Origin: CAYFUF01 sp964394795
Lineage (GTDB): Bacteria > Bacillota > Clostridia > Tissierellales > Peptoniphilaceae
Assembly (NCBI GenBank): GCA_964394795.1
Contig: CAYMYX010000004.1
Span: 5,807 to 69,806 of the forward strand
DNA length: 64,000 bases
Reading direction: 5' to 3'
The position numbers and the translations under genes were made by a program. The notes under the pieces were generated by a model. That model worked only from the letters and a program-made list of their open reading frames with translations, was not told the origin of the DNA and searched no databases. Positions 34,773 through 42,963 of the stretch are shown piece by piece (the stretch's first letter is position 1; every line of letters starts with the position of its first letter).

Positions 34773-36413
34773 ATGAAAAGGTATAAAATAAAGATTTTTC
34801 TCGTCCTACTGGCCATATTTTTAGGTTTCCCAACGGAAAGTATAGCGGCAGAAAGTAACTTCGTTCTAATCGAATCCATGGAGAGCCAATCCATGTTAAA
34901 TAAGGATGGGTCCCTGGATGTCGAAGAAAGAATCCTCTATCGAGCGGTCGGAGATATTCCCTATATTCGCCATGATATCGATATAGATGGAACTGCAGAG
35001 ATTCCTTATGAATCCTTTGAGATTGAACAAGTGGTTGAGGGCGAAAGCGTCCTCTACCAAGAGGACTATTCCAATACGGAAGGTTTAACCGGCGCCTACT
35101 CCTTAGGTGTCGGAAACGATGAGGTTCAAAGCGTTGACCTGTTCGTTGCCAACGAGGGAGAACAGGAATACGAGTTTATCTTACGTTACACCATCGAGAA
35201 TCTGGGGGCCATATACTACGACTCGGGCCGCTTACATCGCGACTTCATTGTGGAAGAGATTGGTTATCCCATTCTGTCTTGGTCAATCCATGTCCAGTTT
35301 GCGGAACCGGAAGTGGCCACCCTCTATTATTTTTCTCCGGGAAGTGAAGAAAACGGGAAAGTAGCAGCGACAGAAGAGGGAATTCGTATCCAGGGTGGGG
35401 AAATCCCTAACCCCGATGCGATGGAAGTCGATATCTTCTTCCCCCAAAGTGTCATTGCAGACAGTCTGATTTATGTGCCGGAGACGGCAAAGGAAATCCA
35501 AGAAAATCGGGACGAGGAGATTCAGTCACTGACGAAAGTGCCGGAATGGTTACCTATGTGGTCGATCCTTGTGTGGATATTAACAGCAGCACTGGCTCTC
35601 ATTACATTCTTCGTCATTAGCAGGATGATACGAGACCGAAAAATAGTGAAGCCCGTGAGCTTTCATTCCCAACCTCCGGCTTTGATTCAAGCAACGATCG
35701 ATCGAGTCTTGACTCAGCGAGGCTTAAATGCAACCATCTTGGACTTTATTCGCAGGGGCATGCTAAGACTTGAGAATGACAATGAAGGATTTAGCTTCGC
35801 ATTACAGGGTTTGGGAAAAGATGCTCGTCCCTATGAAGCAAGTTTCTATGACCATCTGCATGAGTTAAGTCGAGACGGCAAGATAAGTACAACTGACCTT
35901 GTTCGGGAAGCGGAGAATAACAGTCAAAGCAACAATGCTTGGATTCGAGCATTAAATAAAGAGATTCATGACGAAAGAAAGAACATTCGCCTAGGGTCCA
36001 ACTATAATGTTTACAGGCCGGTGATTATCACAGCGGCGATTGTGTTAGTCTTCATTTGGATTGTATTCTTCTTAGGAAATTCCTGGTTGACGCTCATTGC
36101 CAGCATTATTTACACCATTTTCTTCGTGGTGTTATTAGCCGTAAGCTTATCACCAAGTCCGGGAACAAACGAGTTCTACGATGAAGCCGAAGAGGAAAGA
36201 AAAGCGATTCTTAGTGGAAAAGGCAGGGGCAGTGCACTCAAGCAATGGGTAAACGCCTTAGTCTTGCGAGTGAAGAATGACCAAGGAATGGCCCTCCTTG
36301 AAGGGAACAAGAGCAATACGGAGACAGAATTTATTCGCTTCCTCTTTAGCAAAGAGGCGGAGCGGTTATGGTTTAAGGGGACTCAGTCTCCGGTGAAAAA
36401 TATTGAAGAATGA
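34773..36413 (+). CDS. DUF2207 membrane protein
   Basis: Protein of 546 residues with a signal peptide (about 1-25), an extracytoplasmic DUF2207 beta-rich domain (about 30-240), a membrane helix (about 263-285), a cytoplasmic domain and a second membrane pair (about 410-455). The N-terminal block NKDGSLDVEERILYRAVGD is typical of the family, whose role is unknown. The usual Gly-rich C-terminal tail is absent. The next gene, a RibU-like transporter subunit, starts ten bases after the stop, so they are cotranscribed. Confidence 0.88.
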   Translation: MKRYKIKIFLVLLAIFLGFPTESIAAESNFVLIESMESQSMLNKDGSLDVEERILYRAVGDIPYIRHDIDIDGTAEIPYESFEIEQVVEGESVLYQEDYSNTEGLTGAYSLGVGNDEVQSVDLFVANEGEQEYEFILRYTIENLGAIYYDSGRLHRDFIVEEIGYPILSWSIHVQFAEPEVATLYYFSPGSEENGKVAATEEGIRIQGGEIPNPDAMEVDIFFPQSVIADSLIYVPETAKEIQENRDEEIQSLTKVPEWLPMWSILVWILTAALALITFFVISRMIRDRKIVKPVSFHSQPPALIQATIDRVLTQRGLNATILDFIRRGMLRLENDNEGFSFALQGLGKDARPYEASFYDHLHELSRDGKISTTDLVREAENNSQSNNAWIRALNKEIHDERKNIRLGSNYNVYRPVIITAAIVLVFIWIVFFLGNSWLTLIASIIYTIFFVVLLAVSLSPSPGTNEFYDEAEEERKAILSGKGRGSALKQWVNALVLRVKNDQGMALLEGNKSNTETEFIRFLFSKEAERLWFKGTQSPVKNIEE

Positions 36414-36423
36414 AGGTAATCAG

Positions 36424-37071
36424 ATGAAAAAAGAAGATACGGTGATCTCGAAGGTTGGGGGTATGAGCCTCAAGGACCAGTTTAGACAGGCTGGTCAAAC
36501 CAAGAATTTAGTAAAGATTGCGATTCTGGGTGCGCTTGGTTTTATGATCATGCAGCTGTTTCGCATTCCCTTACCTTTTGCTCCGCCGTTCATGACGGTC
36601 GACTTCGGTGATGTACCTGCCCTAATCGGTGGCTTTTCTATGGGCCCCGTTGCCGGCATGTTGATCCAGCTAGTGAAGAATATCCTAAAGCTATTTACGA
36701 CAGACACGGTTGGTGTAGGCGAACTTTCCAACTTTATTGTCGGGTCGATATTCGTCCTTGTATCAGCCGCTTATTATAAGCGCCACAAGTCGAAAAAGGG
36801 GGCCTTGATAGCTACGGTGTTGGGTACTGTGGCCATGACCACCGTTGCCCTACTATCCAATGCATTCTTTATCTTCCCCGCTTATGCTGCGGCGATCGAT
36901 ATGGACCTCGACCAACTCGCCTTGACCATGAGCGAAACGAATAGTCTGGTGACCAATTACTGGTCCTTGATGTTCTTCGCGGTGGTTCCTTTCAATCTGG
37001 TTAAGGGGGCTTTACAGAGTGTGGTAACTTGGCTCTTGTATAAAAGAATATCGCCCATGTTACACAAGTAG
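36424..37071 (+). CDS. ribU: ECF transporter S component, riboflavin type
   Basis: Substrate-binding membrane subunit of an energy-coupling-factor importer. The segment RIPLPFAPPFMTVDFGDVPA and GGFSMGPVAGMLIQLVKN match the riboflavin-specific RibU group. It has about six helices. I place the start at 36424, where GAAGGT lies seven bases upstream, and not at the in-frame ATG 36403 inside the previous gene. It needs the shared EcfAA'T module, not present in this window. No FMN riboswitch is recognisable upstream. Confidence 0.85.
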   Translation: MKKEDTVISKVGGMSLKDQFRQAGQTKNLVKIAILGALGFMIMQLFRIPLPFAPPFMTVDFGDVPALIGGFSMGPVAGMLIQLVKNILKLFTTDTVGVGELSNFIVGSIFVLVSAAYYKRHKSKKGALIATVLGTVAMTTVALLSNAFFIFPAYAAAIDMDLDQLALTMSETNSLVTNYWSLMFFAVVPFNLVKGALQSVVTWLLYKRISPMLHK

Positions 37072-37082
37072 AGAAACTTTTG

Positions 37083-37126
37083 AAAAGAGATAGAGAAAGA
37101 GATTGGCGTTAAGCTATCTCTTTTTT
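37083..37126 (+). terminator. Rho-independent terminator after ribU
   Basis: AAAAGAGATAG pairs with CTATCTCTTTT across a 20-base loop, followed by T. Confidence 0.8.
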
Positions 37127-37129
37127 ATA

Positions 37130-37138
37130 TGCTATAAT
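37130..37138 (+). promoter_or_regulatory. Extended -10 promoter of the tsaE operon
   Basis: TGCTATAAT at 37130-37138, 26 bases before the tsaE ATG. No clear -35. Confidence 0.6.
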
Positions 37139-37164
37139 TAAAGCTAGACTAGCGAGGGAGAGAG

Positions 37165-37593
37165 ATGAAATTTACAAACAAACAGGATACAGAGAAGTGG
37201 GTGAAAGAGCAGGCGAAAACTTTACAGGCAGGGGACGTAGTCCGTCTTGACGGCGACCTTGGTGCGGGGAAGACACAGTTTGTTCAGTGGATTGGCGAAA
37301 GCTTAGGGGTAACGAGCCCCATCACGTCACCTACTTTTTCGTTGCTGCAAAGCTACGATTCCGCTAACGGTAAAATTTATCACTTGGATTTGTATCGCCT
37401 TGAAGATCCCCAAGAAATTGAAGGACTAGACTACGAGGAATACTTCTATTCCGAGACAGCAATTACGTTTATTGAATGGGCGGAAAGGGTGGAAGACTAC
37501 CTGCCCAGTGACTATATCCATCTGGAGATTGTAAAGGGTAAAGGGGAAGAGCGAGAGATTATCGTTCATTCCGACTCCCATCACTTTCGCTAG
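37165..37593 (+). CDS. tsaE: tRNA t6A biosynthesis ATPase TsaE
   Basis: ATPase that resets the TsaBD complex during N6-threonylcarbamoyladenosine synthesis on ANN-decoding tRNAs. The protein has 142 residues. Walker A is GDLGAGKT near residue 32, followed by SPTFSLLQSY and the YHLDLYRLED block. First gene of a tsaE-tsaB-rimI-tsaD operon, a widely conserved arrangement in Bacillota. Confidence 0.96.
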   Translation: MKFTNKQDTEKWVKEQAKTLQAGDVVRLDGDLGAGKTQFVQWIGESLGVTSPITSPTFSLLQSYDSANGKIYHLDLYRLEDPQEIEGLDYEEYFYSETAITFIEWAERVEDYLPSDYIHLEIVKGKGEEREIIVHSDSHHFR

Positions 37594-37608
37594 GATTAAG
37601 GAGACAGC

Positions 37609-38394
37609 GTGAGACTACTAGGTATTGATACCTCATCAAAAGCGACAGGTTTATGCATCTTTCGTTATGACGGTGAGGATTTACAAGGCGAAGATAATCC
37701 CACCATCCTTTTAGAAGAGGAAGGGGTTATTGAAGGCTTGTCGATAATCGAACAGGAGAGAACAAGGGCGGAGGAAATGCTGCCCAAGTTAGCGAGCCTA
37801 CTGGCAGAAGCAAACCTCAGTTTTGATGATATCGATGGCATTGCTGTAGGTATCGGCCCTGGTTCCTTTACCGGTATCCGCATCGGCGTAACTATTGCCA
37901 AGACGATTGCCCAATTCACCAATAAGAAGTTGCTGGGCATCTCCACCTTAGAGGCCTTATCCTATACACGATTAGACAAAACCTCCCTCATCGTTCCGGT
38001 TATCGATGCCAGAGCCAACCGAATCTACTCGGCGGCCTATCTGGCGGATAAGGACTATGAGCATGGCCTAAAACTCCTCCTTGAAGAAGACCTCTACTTT
38101 GAAGAAGATCTAGTGGTAAAGATCGATGAACTGGTAAACCGATTTGAATTACCGGGAATATATTACATCGGCGAAGGGGTCTATAAGCACATTCCCCTTT
38201 ATGAACAGAGCAAAGTTCCCTACGAGTTGGCGACAGGAATCGAAACCAAGTCGGCAGTGGTAGAAATATGTAAGTTAGCAGCCTATAGGTATCTGCGAGA
38301 AGATTTTGATTCACCCCTAGATTTGCGGCCGAACTATCTGCGCAAATCCCAGGCTGAAATGGAGCGTGAAAGAAATGGAATGCAAAGAAACTGA
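37609..38394 (+). CDS. tsaB: tRNA t6A biosynthesis protein TsaB
   Basis: ASKHA-fold partner that activates TsaD. The protein has 261 residues with a GTG start behind AAGGAGACAGC. LGIDTSSKATG is the first phosphate-like loop, and GIGPGSFTGIRIG is the family hallmark. There is a longer acidic insertion (about 18-45) than in E. coli. It overlaps the rimI start. Confidence 0.93.
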   Translation: MRLLGIDTSSKATGLCIFRYDGEDLQGEDNPTILLEEEGVIEGLSIIEQERTRAEEMLPKLASLLAEANLSFDDIDGIAVGIGPGSFTGIRIGVTIAKTIAQFTNKKLLGISTLEALSYTRLDKTSLIVPVIDARANRIYSAAYLADKDYEHGLKLLLEEDLYFEEDLVVKIDELVNRFELPGIYYIGEGVYKHIPLYEQSKVPYELATGIETKSAVVEICKLAAYRYLREDFDSPLDLRPNYLRKSQAEMERERNGMQRN

Positions 38395-38875
38395 TATGAG
38401 AAGCAAATTGGGCAGTTGCCAGATCCGGCCAGTATCATTGGCAGATGTGGATGCCATATATGAAATTGAGAGCAAAGTATTCTATTCCGGTTGGACGAGA
38501 AATAACATCAGCTCCGAACTAGTTAATAACCGTAATACGGAAGGTTATATTTTGGAATGCGAAGGCAATATTATAGGTTACTACTTTGGTTGGCACATCT
38601 GTGAGGAGTCCAGCCTGAATAATTTGGCCATCCATCCCGACGCCCAAGGATTAGGCTTAGCCTCCGTCCTCATGCGACACTTTATCAATAAAGCCCAAGA
38701 GAATAACACCAAGGAAACCTACTTGGAGGTATCAACGCTGAATAAGAAGGCAATTGCCCTCTACGAAAAGTTCGGTTTTACCATTGTTGGCTTACGAGAA
38801 AACTACTATGAGAAAGCCCATGAAGATGCCTATATCATGAAAAGAACAGAAGGAGAGTTCATGTGTTTAATCTAG
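38366..38875 (+). CDS. rimI: Ribosomal protein S18-alanine N-acetyltransferase
   Basis: GNAT acetyltransferase of up to 169 residues. The CoA loop HPDAQGLGLASVL and the conserved STLNKKAIALYEKFGF are present. The GTG at 38366 has GGAG upstream and overlaps tsaB; the ATG at 38396 is a shorter alternative that starts right at the domain. Placement between tsaB and tsaD is classical, although the in vivo substrate has been tested in few species. Confidence 0.9.
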   Translation: MKEMECKETDMRSKLGSCQIRPVSLADVDAIYEIESKVFYSGWTRNNISSELVNNRNTEGYILECEGNIIGYYFGWHICEESSLNNLAIHPDAQGLGLASVLMRHFINKAQENNTKETYLEVSTLNKKAIALYEKFGFTIVGLRENYYEKAHEDAYIMKRTEGEFMCLI

Positions 38876-39864
38876 CGATCGAAAGCTCCTGCGATGAAAC
38901 CAGTGTTGCGATTTTAGAGGACGGCCGCAAAGTCCTCGTCAACCTGATTTCTTCCCAGATAGATATCCATGAACAATTTGGCGGTGTCGTCCCGGAAATT
39001 GCTTCGAGAAAGCACTTGGAAGTTATCAACCATATTTTAGACAAGGCCTTCACCGAAGCGGGCTTAAGCATCGATGACATTGACCTGATTAGCGTGACCC
39101 GAGGCCCCGGTTTAGTCGGCGCCCTCTTGGTTGGCGTTTCGGCAGCCAAAGCCTTATCCTATGTGAAAAATATTCCTATCGTGGGTGTTAACCATATGGA
39201 GGGGCACATCTGCGCCAACTTCATTGCCCACGAAAATTTAGAACCACCCTTCCTGACCCTCATTGTTTCCGGCGGCCACACCTACCTCCTTCGCGTCGAT
39301 GACTATGCAGCCTATGAGGTAATCGGCAGCACGAGAGATGATGCGGCAGGCGAAAGCTTCGACAAGGTAGCCCGTATGCTAGGCCTTGGCTATCCCGGCG
39401 GACCAGCCATCCAAAAGGCAGCAACGTCCGGCGACCCGACCGCCATCGATTTTCCAAGGGCCATGCTCGAGGAAAACAACTTCGACTTCAGCTTCAGCGG
39501 CCTCAAGACTGCAGTGAGCAATTATTTGAATTCGATGAAACAAAGCGGTAAGGAGATTAATGTAAACGACGTGGCGGCTAGTTTCCAACAAGCCATCGTC
39601 GATGTCCTAGTAGAGAAAGTAAGCCGTAGCCTGGATATCACCGGTATGAAGCAATTCAGTTTGTCCGGAGGCGTTGCAGCCAATAAACCCTTACAGGATG
39701 CGCTACGCAATCTCTGCGAATCTAAGGGGGTTGCCTTTTACGTGCCTCCAATCGAACTTTGTACCGACAATGCAGCCATGATTGGCTCAGCCGGTTACTA
39801 CCACTATATCAAGAGAGGGCCAAGCAACCTGGACTTTGCAGCAGATCCGGATCTTGGCCTATAA
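38863..39864 (+). CDS. tsaD: tRNA t6A transferase catalytic subunit TsaD
   Basis: Transfers the threonylcarbamoyl group to A37 of tRNA. The protein has 333 residues with a GTG start and AGGAGAG seven bases upstream. The ESSCDETSVAIL start and the metal-binding His111 and His115 (HMEGH) are present, as is LIVSGGHTYL. The end of rimI overlaps it. Together with tsaE and tsaB it gives a nearly complete t6A system; the tsaC/YwlC step is not in the window. Confidence 0.97.
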   Translation: MFNLAIESSCDETSVAILEDGRKVLVNLISSQIDIHEQFGGVVPEIASRKHLEVINHILDKAFTEAGLSIDDIDLISVTRGPGLVGALLVGVSAAKALSYVKNIPIVGVNHMEGHICANFIAHENLEPPFLTLIVSGGHTYLLRVDDYAAYEVIGSTRDDAAGESFDKVARMLGLGYPGGPAIQKAATSGDPTAIDFPRAMLEENNFDFSFSGLKTAVSNYLNSMKQSGKEINVNDVAASFQQAIVDVLVEKVSRSLDITGMKQFSLSGGVAANKPLQDALRNLCESKGVAFYVPPIELCTDNAAMIGSAGYYHYIKRGPSNLDFAADPDLGL

Positions 39865-39904
39865 CCATAAGACGAAAGCAACAAAAAATTAGCAAGGAGC
39901 AAAT

Positions 39905-40627
39905 ATGGAAATCATCATGGATTTGCACACCCATTCCATCGCCAGTATCCATGCCTACTCAACCATTACCGAGAACGCACGTGAGGGCAAGAAGAATGGC
40001 CTGCAAATTATGGGCATGTCGGACCATGGCTACGGTATGCCAAATACGACTAACCCAGACCATTGGATGAACTTAAAGTGTCTACCCGAATACTTAGAAG
40101 GCGTTCGACTACTTAAAGGGATTGAAGCAAACATTTATAACGAAGATGGGATGATGATCGAAGAGGACGTCTTCCACCGCGTGGATTACGTCATCGGTAG
40201 CATCCACGGCAATGCCTACGATTACTCCTCTTCGGATAGTGATAACTATACGAAGGCAACCATCAATGCCATCGAGCGGAACCCTCAGATGAATATTTTG
40301 GGCCACCCCGATGACTCTCGCCACCCCTTAAACTACAAGGAAGTCATCCCGGTAGCGGCAGCACATGGTGTCGCCATTGAGGTGAATAACTCTTCCCTTC
40401 GCCCTGAAAATGCGAGAAAAAACTGCGAAGCGAACATGAGGACCTACCTCCCGCTTTGCGTAAAATATAGCTGTCAGATTATTATCAATTCGGATGCCCA
40501 TATGTTGGATGCGGTCGGCAACTTCACCTTAGCAAAAAAATTACTTAACGAGCTGTGCTTTCCTGAAGAACTCCTCGTCAATACTTCATGGAAGAAGCTG
40601 GAGAACCTCTTAGGAAAGTCCTTATAG
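39905..40627 (+). CDS. PHP-domain phosphoesterase (YcdX-like)
   Basis: Trinuclear-zinc PHP phosphatase of 240 residues, close in length and motifs to E. coli YcdX. Metal ligands are in MDLHTHSIAS near the start, MSDHGYGMP, ILGHPDDSR and INSDAHMLD. The physiological substrate is unknown. The AGGAGC site and the 40-base spacing from tsaD suggest it may read through from the t6A operon. It is followed ten bases later by pcrA. Confidence 0.9.
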   Translation: MEIIMDLHTHSIASIHAYSTITENAREGKKNGLQIMGMSDHGYGMPNTTNPDHWMNLKCLPEYLEGVRLLKGIEANIYNEDGMMIEEDVFHRVDYVIGSIHGNAYDYSSSDSDNYTKATINAIERNPQMNILGHPDDSRHPLNYKEVIPVAAAHGVAIEVNNSSLRPENARKNCEANMRTYLPLCVKYSCQIIINSDAHMLDAVGNFTLAKKLLNELCFPEELLVNTSWKKLENLLGKSL

Positions 40628-40637
40628 AGGAGGGTTA

Positions 40638-42914
40638 ATGAATCTTTCTACTTTAAATAAAGAACAAAAAGCTGCCGTCCTCTCCGAGGACGGTGCTCTA
40701 TTAATATTGGCGGGAGCCGGGTCGGGGAAGACCCGCGTCCTCACCTCGAAAATTGCCTACTTGATTCAACAGGAGAAGGTCGCCCCATGGCGAATCTTAG
40801 CCTTCACCTTTACCAACAAAGCTGCGGAAGAGATGAAAAGCAGAGTGGCCGCTGAGCTCCAACAGAGCGTCGACGCCATGTGGATAGGCACCTTTCACTC
40901 CATCTGCTCACGAATTTTAAGGCGGGACATCGACCGCCTAGGTTTCGAAAATAACTTTACTATTTATGACTCGGCTGACCAGAAGACTCTGGTCAAGCGA
41001 ATCATGAAAGACCTGAATATCAACGATGAAAGCCTAACTCCAGGAGCCGCCTTAAACCGGATCTCCGATTACAAGAACAAAGGGTACACCTGGGAAGCGC
41101 TGGAGCAAGCGGCCTACTACGATCGGGACAAAGATATTGCTCATATCTACAAGCGTTACGAGACAGATAAGAAAAAGAACAACGCTTTGGATTTCGATGA
41201 CCTGATCAATAAAACTATCGACCTCCTCCATGACCACCCCGATGTGGCGAAGAGGTATAAGGACCAATTTGATTACGTCTTCGTCGACGAGTACCAAGAT
41301 ACGAACCACGCCCAGTACCAGTTAATTCTTGCTCTTAGCAACAAGGACAGCAATGTCACTGTGGTAGGCGATGCCGACCAGTCCATCTACGGCTGGCGGG
41401 GTGCTGACATCAACAACATCCTCAACTTTGAGAAAGACTTTCCTAATGCCAAGGTCATCAAGTTAGAGCAAAATTACCGGTCAACCCAAAAGATCCTCAA
41501 CGCAGCCAACCGCCTCATTGCCAATAATGAGAGCCGAAAGGAAAAGAACCTGTGGACCGACCGCCACGCTGGCGATGACGTCTCCTTTAAAATCCTCAAC
41601 AACGAATATGAGGAAGCTCAACAGGTGGTCAACTGGATCCAACAGGAGAAGTATAAGGGGAAAAGATTCGATGAGATGGCCATCCTCTATCGAACAAACG
41701 CCCAGTCCAGAGCCTTTGAAGAGGCCCTGATTCAGGAAGGCGTCCCTTACCGGGTCATCGGTGGGCTGAAGTTCTACGACCGAGCTGAGATTAAGGATTT
41801 GATTGCCTATATGACCCTCGCTGTCAATCCTACCGATGATGAATCCTTCCGTCGCATAGTCAATCAACCTAAGCGGGGAATCGGGGCAGTCTCTGTCGAC
41901 CGCCTCCAGTCTTTGGCTGAGGCGTATGGCCTGTCATTAATCGACGCCCTTCGGGAACCGGAGATTCTCAAACTCCTACCCAAGGCTCAACGGGATAAGT
42001 TCAAGGTGTTTACGGACCTGATGGATGGCCTGGATGAAACCAAAGATGGATCGATTTCGGCCTTTATCGAACAGATTTATACCGAATCGGGCTACCGAAA
42101 AATGTTGGAGAGCTCTACAGCCGTGGAAGATATGACCCGGATGGAAAATGTGGATGCCTTCTTCAACGCGATTGCTCAATACGAAGAGGATGAGGAAGAG
42201 GCGAGCGCCCTCCTTTACCTCCAGAATATTTCCTTGATGAGCGATTTAGATAAAACAGAAGAGGGAAGAAGTGGAGTGAGTCTGATGACCATCCACTCCG
42301 CCAAAGGTTTGGAGTTCCCCATCGTCTTCCTCACCGGTTTAGAGGATGGGCTTTTCCCCAGCCGCATGACCATGGAAGAGGGACAGATCGAAGAAGAGCG
42401 CCGCCTGATGTACGTTGCGGTGACTCGGGCTGAGGACAGACTCTATATGACCCAAGCCCTCCACCGCCGAGTCTTTGGTCAGACCATGAACCAAAAAACA
42501 TCTCGCTTTATCGACGAATTTGAAGATACCGTGGCTTGGGAGCAACCCAAAGCGACGTATGAAGAATACCAAATGGGTGTATCTTTTGGCGACGACTCGC
42601 CCGTGGAAACCAAGTCCTACTCCAATAAGAACTACCAGAGAAGGCAAGGTTTTGCTAATCCGGAAATTCGAGCTCAATATGACGCTCAACGGGAGCGAAT
42701 GCGCCGCTTGGTGACCGAGAAGAAGGAAAAGCAGGAGGAGACCTTGAAGACGCCCCTACGAACAGGGGACAAGGTGGAGCACCGGAAGTTTGGTGTGGGT
42801 ACCGTCGTCTCCGTGACAGCCAATGAAAGTGGTGACGAGTTGGTAGTTGCCTTCGACAGCAAGGGCTTAAAGAGATTAAACGGAGCGATTGCTCCCTTGA
42901 AAAAAATAAACTAG
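40638..42914 (+). CDS. pcrA: ATP-dependent DNA helicase PcrA/UvrD
   Basis: SF1A 3'-5' helicase for repair and replication-transcription conflict. The protein has 758 residues. Walker A GAGSGKT is at 26-32, the DEYQDTN motif II and VVGDADQSIYGWRGA motif III follow, and VAVTRAEDRLYM is motif VI. The C-terminal KVEHRKFGVGTVVSV element is the Tudor-like RNA polymerase-binding tail of Bacillota PcrA. It forms an operon with ligA, a common pairing. Confidence 0.96.
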   Translation: MNLSTLNKEQKAAVLSEDGALLILAGAGSGKTRVLTSKIAYLIQQEKVAPWRILAFTFTNKAAEEMKSRVAAELQQSVDAMWIGTFHSICSRILRRDIDRLGFENNFTIYDSADQKTLVKRIMKDLNINDESLTPGAALNRISDYKNKGYTWEALEQAAYYDRDKDIAHIYKRYETDKKKNNALDFDDLINKTIDLLHDHPDVAKRYKDQFDYVFVDEYQDTNHAQYQLILALSNKDSNVTVVGDADQSIYGWRGADINNILNFEKDFPNAKVIKLEQNYRSTQKILNAANRLIANNESRKEKNLWTDRHAGDDVSFKILNNEYEEAQQVVNWIQQEKYKGKRFDEMAILYRTNAQSRAFEEALIQEGVPYRVIGGLKFYDRAEIKDLIAYMTLAVNPTDDESFRRIVNQPKRGIGAVSVDRLQSLAEAYGLSLIDALREPEILKLLPKAQRDKFKVFTDLMDGLDETKDGSISAFIEQIYTESGYRKMLESSTAVEDMTRMENVDAFFNAIAQYEEDEEEASALLYLQNISLMSDLDKTEEGRSGVSLMTIHSAKGLEFPIVFLTGLEDGLFPSRMTMEEGQIEEERRLMYVAVTRAEDRLYMTQALHRRVFGQTMNQKTSRFIDEFEDTVAWEQPKATYEEYQMGVSFGDDSPVETKSYSNKNYQRRQGFANPEIRAQYDAQRERMRRLVTEKKEKQEETLKTPLRTGDKVEHRKFGVGTVVSVTANESGDELVVAFDSKGLKRLNGAIAPLKKIN

Positions 42915-42963
42915 GCGGCCGGCTCCTGATTGCCCGCTGCCTGTAGATAGGAAGAGGGCTTGT

